In this document: piece by piece, positions 25,563 to 34,784 of the stretch
Numbering within the stretch: position 1 is the stretch's first letter
Layout of the letters: each line of letters begins with the position of its first letter
From: JBNKFV01 sp050289485
Lineage (GTDB): Bacteria > Pseudomonadota > Gammaproteobacteria > Pseudomonadales > Cellvibrionaceae
DNA length: 64,000 bases
Direction: 5' to 3'
Assembly (NCBI GenBank): GCA_050289485.1
Contig: JBNKFV010000009.1
Location: 434,001 to 498,000 of the forward strand
Position numbers and translations under genes: made by a program
Notes under the pieces: generated by a model
What the model was told of the DNA's origin: nothing
The model's database searches: none
What the model saw: the letters and a program-made list of their open reading frames with translations, nothing else

Positions 25563-26966
25563 ATGCTTCCAGTTATTGCCCTCGTCGGCCGCCCCAATGT
25601 GGGCAAATCTACGTTGTTTAACCGTCTTACCGGCACCCGTGATGCGTTGGTGGCAGACTATGCCGGCCTGACTCGCGACCGCAAATATGGCGAGTCAACC
25701 TTGTTGGATCGTCGCTTCCTCGTGGTAGATACGGGTGGTATTACTGGTATGGAAGAGGGGGTCGAGCAGCTCATGGCTGGCCAGTCACTGCAGGCGATTC
25801 AGGAAGCTGACATCATTTTGTTTTTGGTGGACTGTCGCGATGGTTTGATGCCGGTTGATGAAGAAATTGCCAAGCACTTGCGTGTTTGCGGTAAACCGGT
25901 GTTTCTTGTGGCTAACAAAATTGATGGCATTAGCCACGATTTGGGTATCGCGCCGTTCTTCGAACTGGGCATGGGGGAAATATACCCTACGACGGCGACC
26001 CATGGACGCGGCGTCAAAACACTGATGGAAGAGGTGCTGGCAACGATCCCACCGGAGCCAGAGATTGATGAGGCCGACGAGGCCACAGGCATTAAGATTG
26101 CGGTAGTTGGCCGCCCCAATGTGGGTAAGTCGACACTGGTTAACCGAATGCTGGGCGAAGACAGGGTGGTGGTTTTCGATATGCCGGGCACCACGCGTGA
26201 CAGTATCTACATCAATTACGAGCGCAACGAAAAGCCATACACCTTGATCGATACAGCAGGTATTCGTCGCCGCAAAAATGTAAAGGAAACCGTAGAGAAG
26301 TTTTCCATCGTTAAAACCTTGCAGGCAGTTGAAGATGCCAACGTGGTGATTTTATTGATGGATGCCAAAGAGGGGCTGGTCGATCAGGACCTGCACTTGA
26401 TGGGGCACGTTATCGACAAAGGCCGTGCGCTAGTCGTCGCTTTGAACAAGTGGGACGGGCTTGAAGAGGATCACAAGAGTTATGTCAAAACCGAACTGAA
26501 CCGCCGCCTGCGCTTTGTGGACTTTGCGGATATTCACTTTATCTCAGCATTGCATGGCACGGGTGTTGGTCATCTTTATGAATCGGTAGAAAATGCTTAC
26601 CACTCTGCCACTGACAAGCTCACCACAAACCACCTCACGCGTATTCTGCAAACCGCAGTGGATGAGCATCAGCCGCCCATGATTAATGGTCGCAGGATTA
26701 AACTGCGCTATGCCCATGCCGGTGGTAAAAATCCGCCGGTCATTGTGATTCATGGCAATCAGACGGCCGATGTGCCCAATCACTACAAGCGGTATCTGGA
26801 AAAAAACTTCCGGCGTGAGCTGGGCCTGCACGGTACCCCGGTGCGGATTGAGTTTCGTACCACGGAAAACCCGTTTGCCGACCGCAAAAATAAACTCACG
26901 CAGCGTCAAGTGGCGAAGAAGCGTCGCTTGATGAGTCACGTCAGCAAACAGAAAAAGAAACGTTAA
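25563..26966 (+). CDS. der: Ribosome-assembly GTPase Der (EngA)
   Basis: 467 residues with two GTPase domains in tandem, needed for 50S subunit maturation. P-loops GRPNVGKST occur at about residues 9 and 181, DTAG switches (VVDTGGITG, LIDTAGIRRR), NKxD motifs ANKIDG and LNKWDG, then a KH-like domain from about 355 and a basic tail ending KQKKKR. It is normally next to bamB; here it is separated from it by the catabolic block. Confidence 0.98.
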   Translation: MLPVIALVGRPNVGKSTLFNRLTGTRDALVADYAGLTRDRKYGESTLLDRRFLVVDTGGITGMEEGVEQLMAGQSLQAIQEADIILFLVDCRDGLMPVDEEIAKHLRVCGKPVFLVANKIDGISHDLGIAPFFELGMGEIYPTTATHGRGVKTLMEEVLATIPPEPEIDEADEATGIKIAVVGRPNVGKSTLVNRMLGEDRVVVFDMPGTTRDSIYINYERNEKPYTLIDTAGIRRRKNVKETVEKFSIVKTLQAVEDANVVILLMDAKEGLVDQDLHLMGHVIDKGRALVVALNKWDGLEEDHKSYVKTELNRRLRFVDFADIHFISALHGTGVGHLYESVENAYHSATDKLTTNHLTRILQTAVDEHQPPMINGRRIKLRYAHAGGKNPPVIVIHGNQTADVPNHYKRYLEKNFRRELGLHGTPVRIEFRTTENPFADRKNKLTQRQVAKKRRLMSHVSKQKKKR

Positions 26967-26986
26967 AGTTTGTTCTCCGCAGGCAG

Positions 26987-27592
26987 TTACCTGTTGGCGG
27001 GTTTTTCGCCGCCCGGATTGAGACCCTCTGGCCGCCAGTAAGCGCATACGCTAAGGAAATGCTTCAGCTTGCTGTTCAATTGTTGCAACAGTTTGTCGGC
27101 CAATACAGGGTTAACCTCAAATAGTGGGTCAAAATTGATCTGGCTGATCTGCAAACACACTACGTCCTTAATATGATGCAGACCACGCAAGGCTGCTAAA
27201 CGCACTACGGGCACAACCAGTTTCTCACCAGGGTGGTTCATCATTTTCAAAACCGCTTCGCCACAGGGTATAAACTGATTATTGCTGGCCTGATAGCGGG
27301 CGAGCTCAGGAACGCCCATGTTTTCTTCCGGGTTGTAATAAAGATAGTATTCGCTGGGTGTAATCAAGCGGTTAGACAGGCGAAAACTTTGTGCTGCCGA
27401 TGATTTGATCTTCGGTAGTTGCTGAGACGCTTGGGTTTCTTGAATTTTGTAATTCAGTATTAGTCGTTCGGTCGGGCCCGTGTGTAAGGCAAAGCCTAGC
27501 TCCAGCATTTTGCAGAAGAGCCAGTAGTGATTGTCCGGCGTAAGCGCGTTCAATCCTTTGGACGATTTCTTTGGAACGGGGGTAAAGGCCAT
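26987..27592 (-). CDS. Hypothetical protein, convergent with der
   Basis: 201 residues, not recognised. No signal peptide or membrane segment; composition is that of a soluble protein with several Leu-rich stretches (VVRLAALRGLHHIKDVVCLQI, LADKLLQQLNSKLKHFL) and four scattered cysteines. It ends 20 bases from the der stop. The start (27592) lacks a clear ribosome site. I accept it because the frame is long and has normal protein composition, while other frames across it are shorter. No function is proposed. Confidence 0.6.
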   Translation of the reverse strand: MAFTPVPKKSSKGLNALTPDNHYWLFCKMLELGFALHTGPTERLILNYKIQETQASQQLPKIKSSAAQSFRLSNRLITPSEYYLYYNPEENMGVPELARYQASNNQFIPCGEAVLKMMNHPGEKLVVPVVRLAALRGLHHIKDVVCLQISQINFDPLFEVNPVLADKLLQQLNSKLKHFLSVCAYWRPEGLNPGGEKPANR

Positions 27593-27695
27593 GGCCGCAG
27601 TACATCAACTAATGCTTAGTAGGGGAGAGAAGAGTAGCAGCCTTGGTTTGCGCTGAAAATCGCACTTTATGTTGATTTTGCCGTGAGTAAGGCTA

Positions 27696-27718
27696 GAGCG
27701 CTGCATGAAACAGCGCTC
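27696..27718. repeat. 8-bp hairpin after the DUF481 gene
   Basis: GAGCGCTG (27696-27703), loop CATGAAA, CAGCGCTC (27711-27718). It lies 12 bases after the stop of the minus-strand DUF481 gene. There is no T run, so it is at best a weak terminator. Confidence 0.5.
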
Positions 27719-27729
27719 GAAGGGTGGAT

Positions 27730-28434
27730 TTACTTGAACTTGTAAACAATATTTACCGAGGTAATAGTGTCAGTGTTTTCGTCTGCTTGTGCAGGGTTTG
27801 AGTTGTAGCGTACTTCGTAACCCACCTTCAGCGCCAGTGAGCTGTTAATCGCTACGCTGAGCCCGGCAATATTTTGTATGAATGTATTGTTTGCGGTGTC
27901 TTCGAAACGGGTGTCGTTGGTAAAGTCTGTCGTATCTGTCAGGCTGTGGCTGTAGTTTGAAATGACCAGGAAGGAAGCGCCGCTGATATCTTCGCCGGTC
28001 TCTTCAAATTTTTGGTGCGTGTAACCCAAGCCCACAGAAACATTCCAATGCATGGCTTCGGTTTTGATGGCGCGATACCCCATACCACCGGCTATAGAAT
28101 AAATTTCTTCGAAGGAGTCGAATCTGTCTTCGAAATAACGCGCATTGCCAAATACATACTTACGTTCGGTAAGGTCATACTCGGTAGTGCCTTCCAGTGT
28201 GTAAGATTCGCCGCTTTTGTCACCATCGTTTTCTGAACTGACGGCAGCAAATCGTACGGAGTTATCCCAGCCGTTATAATTACGGGCAACTTCTGCGGCA
28301 ACGTTCAGTACCTCTGATTCCGTGTTGCCAGTAACCATCACATAGCCCAACTCGCCTTTCCCTGACCAGTCTTGAGCCCCCGCCAGACCAGAAAAAAGAA
28401 GGGCGCTTGCTGCTAATAGTCGTGTTTTGAACAT
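27730..28434 (-). CDS. DUF481 (YdiY-like) outer-membrane beta-barrel protein
   Basis: 234 residues. A signal peptide ends near AGAQ (residues 1-20). The body is alternating strands with aromatic girdles, starting DWSGKGELGYVMVTGNTESE, the DUF481 start pattern, and it closes with a short strand ending in Phe-Lys (VNIVYKFK). The family is an outer-membrane barrel seen under salt or envelope stress; the exact function is unknown. GGAG precedes the ATG. Single-gene unit. Confidence 0.85.
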   Translation of the reverse strand: MFKTRLLAASALLFSGLAGAQDWSGKGELGYVMVTGNTESEVLNVAAEVARNYNGWDNSVRFAAVSSENDGDKSGESYTLEGTTEYDLTERKYVFGNARYFEDRFDSFEEIYSIAGGMGYRAIKTEAMHWNVSVGLGYTHQKFEETGEDISGASFLVISNYSHSLTDTTDFTNDTRFEDTANNTFIQNIAGLSVAINSSLALKVGYEVRYNSNPAQADENTDTITSVNIVYKFK

Positions 28435-28746
28435 AAATACTCCGTATTAGTCCGAATTGTAAGTACTTTTAAGTGATAAAATCGTGCGCGCAATACCACG
28501 GGCAAATTGTTGCGATATGCGCCAAATATAAGGGTGTTCCGCTGACACTTGCTGGGTTGGGCGCCAGAAAAAGCGGCATTTTAACGGTTTTGTCGGTTCG
28601 TGTCTCAGTTGAAAACCTCGAGTTCTATATAGAAGGCAGAATACAGGCCCGGGTGGCATAAATGGTTACTTTTGGTTGAACTTTCTCTAATAGCCCCAAC
28701 CTGAGTAATGAGAGTGAGCGGGCTCTACATTACAGAGGAAAACACC
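28435..28746. other. DUF481/fxsA intergenic region
   Basis: 312 bases between divergent genes. I see no RNA gene or strong hairpin; promoters for both genes should be here but none matches consensus clearly. Confidence 0.4.
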
Positions 28747-29250
28747 TTGCGTGGTTTATTGATCATTTTTATTGTTTTACCCATTCTCGAAATGTGGGTA
28801 CTCATTTCTGTTGGTAGCAAAATAGGCGCGCTACCCACTATTGGCCTGGTGTTGCTGACTGCGATCATCGGTTTGGGGTTGTTGCGCCAGCAGGGGTTCA
28901 CAACCCTGATGCGTGCGCGTCAGCGTATGGATGCTGGTGAGGTGCCTGCTCAGGAAATGGCGGAGGGCTTGTGCCTTGCGGTGGGGGGCGCGTTGTTACT
29001 CACGCCAGGGTTTATTACCGATACCATTGGTTTCTTTTGCCTGATTCCGGGGTTGCGACGCAAACTGGTTAAGGGTGTTTTACATTTGCTGGGCGCTAGG
29101 GTGGTTTATAGCGCGAGTTATCAGCACCAGCAAGGGCCTTTTTATGATGGGGGGAACCCTCATGATGACCATTCTGGTCGTGTCTTCGAAGGTGAAACCG
29201 TCGATTCCGAGCCGGAAGGCTCAAAAGCCCCCAAAAAATTAGAAAAATAG
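28747..29250 (+). CDS. fxsA: FxsA family membrane protein
   Basis: 167 residues from TTG 28747, chosen because AGAGGAA (28734-28740) sits six bases before it and the protein then starts at the first membrane segment as in FxsA; an ATG at 28708 lacks a site. Two or three membrane segments (about 1-20, 28-47, 75-105) and a polar His/Asp-rich tail. In E. coli overproduction of FxsA relieves F-plasmid exclusion of phage T7; its own role is unclear. It precedes groES as in E. coli. Confidence 0.88.
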   Translation: MRGLLIIFIVLPILEMWVLISVGSKIGALPTIGLVLLTAIIGLGLLRQQGFTTLMRARQRMDAGEVPAQEMAEGLCLAVGGALLLTPGFITDTIGFFCLIPGLRRKLVKGVLHLLGARVVYSASYQHQQGPFYDGGNPHDDHSGRVFEGETVDSEPEGSKAPKKLEK

Positions 29251-29343
29251 TTGTCTGGGGGGATTGAATTCCTGATTGTCGCCCCCAAATTTCTCGCATC
29301 TGTTGCTGACACAAGAGGGATGATAAAACTTTATGTTTGCCCC

Positions 29344-29372
29344 CTTGAATTCGGTTTGGCAGTGACCATATA
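29344..29372 (+). promoter_or_regulatory. Putative sigma32 heat-shock promoter of groESL
   Basis: CTTGAA (29344-29349) and ACCATATA (29365-29372) are spaced by 15 bases, close to the sigma32 pattern CTTGAA-N13-15-CCCATNT. It lies 64 bases before the groES ATG. I saw no CIRCE-type inverted repeat. Confidence 0.55.
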
Positions 29373-29435
29373 GGCTTTCAGTCCGGTATAGACGCCGGCT
29401 TGATATGTGTTAATCGTTATTTGGAGAATAAATCG

Positions 29436-29726
29436 ATGAAAATTCGTCCTCTTCACGACCGTGTTGTAGTTCGCCGTAAGGAAGAAGAAGCAACCTCAGC
29501 TGGCGGCATCGTTCTGCCTGGGTCTGCGAAAGAAAAGCCAAACCAAGGTGAGGTTGTCGCCGTGGGTAATGGCCGCGTTTTGGATAATGGTGAAGTTCGA
29601 CCTGTAGACGTTAAAGTGGGTGACATCGTTGTATTCGGTAAATACGCCGGTAGCGACACCATTGAAGTTGAAGGTGAAGAACTGGTTATTCTGAGCGAAT
29701 CAGACATCAAAGCGGTAGTTTCTTAA
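29436..29726 (+). CDS. groES: Co-chaperonin GroES
   Basis: 96 residues from ATG 29436 with GGAG upstream (29423-29426); an in-frame start at 29400 would add a tail that GroES lacks. The sequence MKIRPLHDRVVVRRKEEE, the mobile loop TSAGGIVLPGSAKEK and the end LVILSESDIKAVV are canonical. It caps the GroEL ring. groEL follows after 64 bases. Confidence 0.98.
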   Translation: MKIRPLHDRVVVRRKEEEATSAGGIVLPGSAKEKPNQGEVVAVGNGRVLDNGEVRPVDVKVGDIVVFGKYAGSDTIEVEGEELVILSESDIKAVVS

Positions 29727-29790
29727 TCCCGCTGTTGATCAGAAGAACATTGGTTAAGTTACAGACACAAATTTTAGTAGGGTAAATAAA

Positions 29791-31434
29791 ATGGCTGCAA
29801 AAGACGTACGATTCGGGGACGACGCCCGTTCAAAAATGTTAGCTGGTGTAAACATTCTGGCTGATGCGGTAAAAACCACTCTGGGGCCTAAAGGTCGTAA
29901 CGTGGTTTTAGACAAATCATTTGGTGCGCCTACCGTCACCAAAGACGGTGTATCAGTTGCCAAAGAAATTGAACTTGAGAACAAGTTTGAAAACATGGGC
30001 GCGCAGATGGTGAAAGAAGTGGCTTCCAAAGCCTCTGACGACGCTGGTGATGGTACCACTACTGCGACTGTGCTGGCTCAGTCTATTGTTAACGAAGGTT
30101 TGAAGTCTGTTGCGGCAGGCATGAACCCAATGGATCTGAAACGCGGTATCGATAAGGCCGTTATTGCTGCTGTTGAGCAAATCAAGGCTTTATCTCAGCC
30201 TTGTGCAGACAGTAAGTCAATCGCTCAGGTAGGTACCATTTCCGCTAACAGCGACGAGCATGTAGGTAGCATCATTGCTGAAGCTATGGAAAAAGTGGGC
30301 AAAGAGGGGGTTATCACCGTTGAAGAAGGTTCAGGTCTGGAAAACGAGTTGGACGTAGTAGAAGGTATGCAATTCGATCGTGGCTACCTGTCTCCTTACT
30401 TTATCACCAATCAGGACAACATGGCGGTTGAGCAAGAATCTCCATTCATCCTGCTGGTTGACAAGAAAATTTCAAATATCCGCGAACTGTTACCGGTACT
30501 GGAAGGCGTAGCCAAAGCGGGCAAGCCACTGGTTATTATCGCTGAAGACGTTGAAGGCGAAGCCCTGGCCACTCTGGTAGTAAACAACATGCGCGGCATC
30601 GTTAAAGTAGCAGCGTGTAAAGCACCGGGCTTCGGTGATCGTCGTAAAGCTATGCTGCAAGATATCGCTATTCTGACTGGCGCCACTGTAATTTCTGAAG
30701 AAGTGGGTCTGGATCTGGAATCTACTACTCTGGAGCACCTGGGTACTGCCAAGCGTGTAACTATGAGCAAAGAAAACACCGTGATTGTTGACGGTGCAGG
30801 TTCAGCAGCTGACATTCAGGCGCGTGTAGCGCAAATTCGTGCACAAATCGAAGAGTCTTCTTCAGACTACGATCGTGAAAAACTGCAAGAGCGTGTTGCC
30901 AAACTGGCAGGCGGCGTTGCGGTTATCAAAGTAGGTGCTGCGACTGAGGTTGAAATGAAAGAGAAAAAAGCGCGTGTTGAAGATGCTCTGCATGCAACTC
31001 GCGCGGCAGTAGAAGAGGGCGTTGTACCTGGTGGTGGTACTGCGTTGATTCGTGCAGCTGCAAGCATTGTTGGCTTGAAAGGTATCAACGAAGATCAGAA
31101 CGCCGGTATTACTATTGCCTTGCGTGCTATGGAAGCGCCTCTGCGCCAGATCGTTACCAATGCGGGCGAAGAAGCATCTGTCGTGGCAGACACCGTGAAG
31201 AAAGGCGAGGGCAACTTCGGTTTCAATGCGGGTACCGGTGAATACGGCGACATGCTGGCAATGGGTATCCTTGATCCTGCAAAAGTAACACGTACTGCAT
31301 TGCAAGCAGCTGGCTCTATCGCTGGCCTGATGATTACCACTGAAGCGATGGTGGCAGACTCACCAGCAAAGGAAGGTAGTGCCCCAGCCATGCCAGACAT
31401 GGGTGGTATGGGCGGTATGGGCGGTATGATGTAA
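29791..31434 (+). CDS. groEL: Chaperonin GroEL
   Basis: 547 residues. Canonical GroEL: KTTLGPKGRNVVLDKSFGAPTVTKDGV, GDGTTTATVLAQSI (nucleotide site) and a C-terminal tail of GGM repeats. Folds newly made proteins with GroES. A strong terminator follows. Only one groEL is seen in the window. Confidence 0.99.
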   Translation: MAAKDVRFGDDARSKMLAGVNILADAVKTTLGPKGRNVVLDKSFGAPTVTKDGVSVAKEIELENKFENMGAQMVKEVASKASDDAGDGTTTATVLAQSIVNEGLKSVAAGMNPMDLKRGIDKAVIAAVEQIKALSQPCADSKSIAQVGTISANSDEHVGSIIAEAMEKVGKEGVITVEEGSGLENELDVVEGMQFDRGYLSPYFITNQDNMAVEQESPFILLVDKKISNIRELLPVLEGVAKAGKPLVIIAEDVEGEALATLVVNNMRGIVKVAACKAPGFGDRRKAMLQDIAILTGATVISEEVGLDLESTTLEHLGTAKRVTMSKENTVIVDGAGSAADIQARVAQIRAQIEESSSDYDREKLQERVAKLAGGVAVIKVGAATEVEMKEKKARVEDALHATRAAVEEGVVPGGGTALIRAAASIVGLKGINEDQNAGITIALRAMEAPLRQIVTNAGEEASVVADTVKKGEGNFGFNAGTGEYGDMLAMGILDPAKVTRTALQAAGSIAGLMITTEAMVADSPAKEGSAPAMPDMGGMGGMGGMM

Positions 31435-31444
31435 TTACCGCTGG

Positions 31445-31476
31445 AAAAAAGGCCTGTTTTTACAGGCCTTTTTTTA
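31445..31476 (+). terminator. Rho-independent terminator after groEL
   Basis: AAAAAAGGCCTGT and ACAGGCCTTTTTTT form a long stem with a four-base loop; a T run completes the signal 10 bases after the groEL stop. The A-run on the other side could let it work in reverse too. Confidence 0.92.
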
Positions 31477-31616
31477 TTCAGCCCGATAACCATGCGTGAG
31501 ATAGGGTTGAAAGTTTACAGATGAACACCGTTGCAGTTTCTGGTCTCTGCCCGCTAAATTTGCTAGAGTCAGTCAACTGTGAGTTAGCTTGATTCATTAA
31601 AAAAGGGTTATCGATT

Positions 31617-32198
31617 ATGACATTTGAATTGCCAGCATTGCCTTATGCACAAGATGCATTGGCGCCACATATCTCAGCGGAAACTTTGGAATATCATTAC
31701 GGTAAGCATCACAAAACCTATGTTGATAAACTGAATGGCTTGGTGCCTGGTACTGAGTTTGAAGGCAAGTCATTGGAAGAAATCATCAAGACGTCTTCTG
31801 GTGGTGTGTTCAATAATGCGGCCCAAATTTGGAACCATACCTTCTACTGGAACTGCCTGAGTCCAAATGGCGGTGGTGAAGCAACGGGTGCTGTTGCCGA
31901 TGCGATCAACGCAGCTTTTGGTTCGTTCGACAAGTTCAAAGAAGAATTCACCAACTCAGCGATCAACAACTTTGGTTCTTCATGGACTTGGTTGGTGAAA
32001 AAAGCTGACGGTTCAGTTGCTATTGTGAATACCAGCAATGCAGCTACTCCTCTTACCGACAGCAGTGTAACGCCATTGCTGACTGTTGACCTGTGGGAGC
32101 ATGCATACTATATCGACTATCGCAATGCGCGCCCCAACTACATGAATGCGTTCTGGGCGCTCGTAAACTGGGAATTTGTAAATTCCAACTTTGCCTAA
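31617..32198 (+). CDS. sodB: Iron superoxide dismutase SodB
   Basis: 193 residues. Metal ligands are in the expected places: His in LEYHYGKHH, His in AAQIWNHTFYW, and Asp/His in TVDLWEHAYY. The GGVFNNAAQIWNHTFYW context is that of Fe-type enzymes. It removes superoxide in the cytoplasm. Own upstream region of 182 bases after the groEL terminator, and its own terminator, so it is a single-gene unit. Confidence 0.96.
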   Translation: MTFELPALPYAQDALAPHISAETLEYHYGKHHKTYVDKLNGLVPGTEFEGKSLEEIIKTSSGGVFNNAAQIWNHTFYWNCLSPNGGGEATGAVADAINAAFGSFDKFKEEFTNSAINNFGSSWTWLVKKADGSVAIVNTSNAATPLTDSSVTPLLTVDLWEHAYYIDYRNARPNYMNAFWALVNWEFVNSNFA

Positions 32199-32211
32199 GT
32201 TGCATTGAGCG

Positions 32212-32238
32212 AAAAACCCGGGTTTACCCGGGTTTTTT
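32212..32238 (+). terminator. Terminator after sodB (possibly bidirectional)
   Basis: AAAAACCCGGG and CCCGGGTTTTTTT pair around a TTTA loop, 13 bases after the sodB stop. The A-run gives the minus strand a T-run as well, so it can also end the convergent EamA gene. Confidence 0.92.
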
Positions 32239-32255
32239 TATGCCTGAAGTTGTAC

Positions 32256-33164
32256 TTATTTTGCTTTTCTTAACAAAAGTACGCCGGCAGTTACCAACGC
32301 CATGCCTGCCGCCAGCATCCAGGTAAATGGTTCTCCCAGAATCAGTACCGCTAGCAATGATGTGCACATGGGGCCAATGGTACCAGTAAGACTGGTTTTC
32401 GCAGGGCCAATAGCTTTGATGGCTTCGCTGATCAAAAAGATGGGTAATACGGTTGCGCCTAGTGCCAGCGCTAATATGCCTGCCCAGCCTTCTGGGCTGA
32501 GCTGGGGTATGGTGATCTCGTGGGTTATTCCAAAATGGACAATGCTGGCCGCACCGGCAGCGGTGGTTGCGATGCCGGTAAATAGCAAACTGCCCAGGGT
32601 GTTGATCAATGGCTGGCTTAAGAGCAAATAGACAGAAAAACTCAAGGCGCTGAGCAATACCAGTGCAGTACCTGCCACTATGTTATGTGAGTTGTCGACA
32701 GCCTGTGATAAGTCTTGCCCAAAAACGCAGGCTAAACCTGCATAGGTCAGCATCAGTGCGATGACATGTGCACCATTGATAGCCTGGCGCATGAAAACAG
32801 CGCCGAGAATCAGCACAAACGTGGGGTACGCATACAAGGTGAGTCGCTCCAACTGGGCACTCACATACTGTAGGCCTGCCAGATCAAGATAAGAGGCGAG
32901 GTAATAGCCTAGTAAGCCGACGCCTATTGTCTTAACCAAGTTGCGGCTCAGTCCGGTGGCAGGTTGTCGCGGGAAAGCATAGACTATCACCCCCAGATAA
33001 ATCGGTAGTGAGGTTACCATTCTTAGTACCAGTACCTCGGTTGCATCCAAACCCTGGGCGTAAAGCCATTTGATAAGAATGGGTTTGCAGGAAAATAAAA
33101 ACGCAGCAATCAGGGCGTACAGTAAGCCTCGCTGATAGGTTGCGGGGTTGTTGATGGTGGGCAT
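32256..33164 (-). CDS. EamA-family (DMT) transporter
   Basis: 302 residues from the ATG at 33164, which has AAGAGAGAG upstream; a longer frame to 33341 would place a hydrophilic tail before the first membrane segment. Ten hydrophobic segments in two EamA repeats (about 10-140 and 150-290). The family exports amino acids or other metabolites; the substrate cannot be read from sequence. Convergent with sodB; divergent from the coiled-coil gene. Confidence 0.85.
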   Translation of the reverse strand: MPTINNPATYQRGLLYALIAAFLFSCKPILIKWLYAQGLDATEVLVLRMVTSLPIYLGVIVYAFPRQPATGLSRNLVKTIGVGLLGYYLASYLDLAGLQYVSAQLERLTLYAYPTFVLILGAVFMRQAINGAHVIALMLTYAGLACVFGQDLSQAVDNSHNIVAGTALVLLSALSFSVYLLLSQPLINTLGSLLFTGIATTAAGAASIVHFGITHEITIPQLSPEGWAGILALALGATVLPIFLISEAIKAIGPAKTSLTGTIGPMCTSLLAVLILGEPFTWMLAAGMALVTAGVLLLRKAK

Positions 33165-33422
33165 AACTCTCTCTTGCCGGGGAGCACTACAAGTTGCGTG
33201 AGTGCCACGGATAGGAAATTCGTTGCCGACAACGGTGTTTTGTGGAGCCATGTCGTTGCTTATGCCCACGTCGTTGTCGGTCGACGAAAGTGTAAGGCGA
33301 ATGCAGTGGCAACGCCAGCCCAGGTCCTGTGTGATTTGCAATGAAGGCCAGCTTTGTTATAAAGGCTGCTTGTTATACATAATCGGTGCGATGGCACCGT
33401 TACCGAGTTGAGAGGAAAATAG

Positions 33423-34193
33423 ATGGTTTCCGAGCGAAAGGAACCGACCTTATCGGGTTCTGATATGACCCTGGAGGAGCGCAGTGCACGTTCTGAAAGC
33501 CTGCGCGCACAGGAAAAACCGAAAAAACCTGCCGCATCACCAAAGCGCGCACCCAGTGCGACTGCCGCGCCCGCAGGCAAAAGTTCGCCCATCGCCGCAT
33601 TGGCGTTGGTGATTGGGCTAACCGGTTTGGGGCTGGCAGGTTTTAGTTATTGGCAGCTCTTACAGGCCCAAAAAACGCTGATTGAATCTGAACAGCGTAT
33701 CGTGGAACTAGAGCAGCGGTTGAATTTATCGTCAGACGAATCCAGTGAGTCACTCACGGTGTTACAGGCGAATTTGAAAGAAGCTAACCATGAAATTGCG
33801 AAGTTGTGGGACACCCGCAATGTCAATCGCAAGGGGATTGCTGATAACAAAACGGCTATCAACGACCTGGAAAAGTCAGTTAAAACGGCAGCAGCCAATA
33901 TGGCAAGCTTGAAGAAAACGGTAGCTGACAACAGTGGGTCTATTAAAGCGTTGGATACCAAGGTGGTTGAAGTTAATACTGCAGCCGGTAAGGCTCTGGC
34001 GCTCGCAGCCGCGCAGGAAAAGTCTCTCAAAGCGCTTTCTCAGCAGTTAGACAAAGCGTCATCTGGCATTGGCCAATTGGGTGACCTGAACGTGAGGATA
34101 AAAACTAACGAAGAAGCTATTGAGGCAATCGACGCCTACCGTCATCAAATCAATCGGCAAATCATCGATTTGCAAAATAAGGTTGGCCCCTAA
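33423..34193 (+). CDS. Membrane-anchored coiled-coil protein of unknown function
   Basis: 256 residues, not recognised. A hydrophilic, Lys/Ala/Pro-rich cytoplasmic tail (1-54), one membrane segment (about 56-76), then mostly coiled coil to the end (LIESEQRIVELEQRL and several later heptad stretches). Orientation with the coiled coil in the periplasm is likely because the N-terminal tail is basic. GAGAGGAAA precedes the ATG. A structural or scaffold role is possible; nothing more is shown. Confidence 0.75.
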   Translation: MVSERKEPTLSGSDMTLEERSARSESLRAQEKPKKPAASPKRAPSATAAPAGKSSPIAALALVIGLTGLGLAGFSYWQLLQAQKTLIESEQRIVELEQRLNLSSDESSESLTVLQANLKEANHEIAKLWDTRNVNRKGIADNKTAINDLEKSVKTAAANMASLKKTVADNSGSIKALDTKVVEVNTAAGKALALAAAQEKSLKALSQQLDKASSGIGQLGDLNVRIKTNEEAIEAIDAYRHQINRQIIDLQNKVGP

Positions 34194-34236
34194 CTGCCTA
34201 CTGATTGCGCGGTACGGTTCGTACCCTGCCGCGTTG

Positions 34237-34497
34237 TCAGGTTAATTGTCCCACCAAACGCCGAATGGTCGCTTCCAGCGCCTGCGTTCGGCTGTCTATA
34301 TAGTCTTGTCTCTGGTGTTTGCCTTTCAGCATTGTGTCCGCTGCGACATTCCACTGATCAACGGCGGCGTTAAAACTGTCTTTACTGGGGCCGCGCGCTT
34401 TGCAGGCCTGGCAGCTCACCGCGTAACTGAACAGGTGGTGGGTAACCTGCAAGTGGCTGCTATTACAAAATGGACATAATTCAATAACCGATGCCAT
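34237..34497 (-). CDS. Lar-like small zinc-ribbon protein
   Basis: 86 residues. Four cysteines in two pairs (Cys8/Cys11 in ELCPFC and Cys29/Cys32 in SCQACKARGP), followed by an AVDQWN segment, is the pattern of Lar (restriction alleviation) proteins, known mostly from prophages. The C-terminal half (50-86) is helical. AGGAG precedes the start at six bases. The Lar name rests on the short zinc-ribbon pattern; it could be a general nucleic-acid-binding ribbon. No phage genes or restriction genes are near. Confidence 0.65.
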   Translation of the reverse strand: MASVIELCPFCNSSHLQVTHHLFSYAVSCQACKARGPSKDSFNAAVDQWNVAADTMLKGKHQRQDYIDSRTQALEATIRRLVGQLT

Positions 34498-34596
34498 GGT
34501 GGGCTCCTGCTAGGTGTTGTGCGCTGATGGAGTAAATCGGGTTTGAACCGGGGGGTTGTATAGCGTGCTTGAAAATGCAGAGGGGGTCAAAGTGTG

Positions 34597-34623
34597 GCGG
34601 GTTGTCTGGTCGGCCAGACCCGC
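34597..34623. repeat. Bipartite hairpin in the fumarase upstream region
   Basis: GCGGG-TT-GTCTGG then TCGG then CCAGAC-CCGC: six inner and four outer base pairs. There is no T run on either strand, so it is not a standard terminator. Confidence 0.6.
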
Positions 34624-34784
34624 TATATCGAAGGGCTGATAAAATTGCTATCAGCACCCACATGTTTGGGGGGTATCCACTTGCATAGGCAAATATCAAT
34701 GCTGAGTTTTACCGAGTATAGGGGTGCTGACGTATTTTGCCAATACTTTGCCTCTCAATCGTCGCAAAATGCTTTTTTGCAGTT

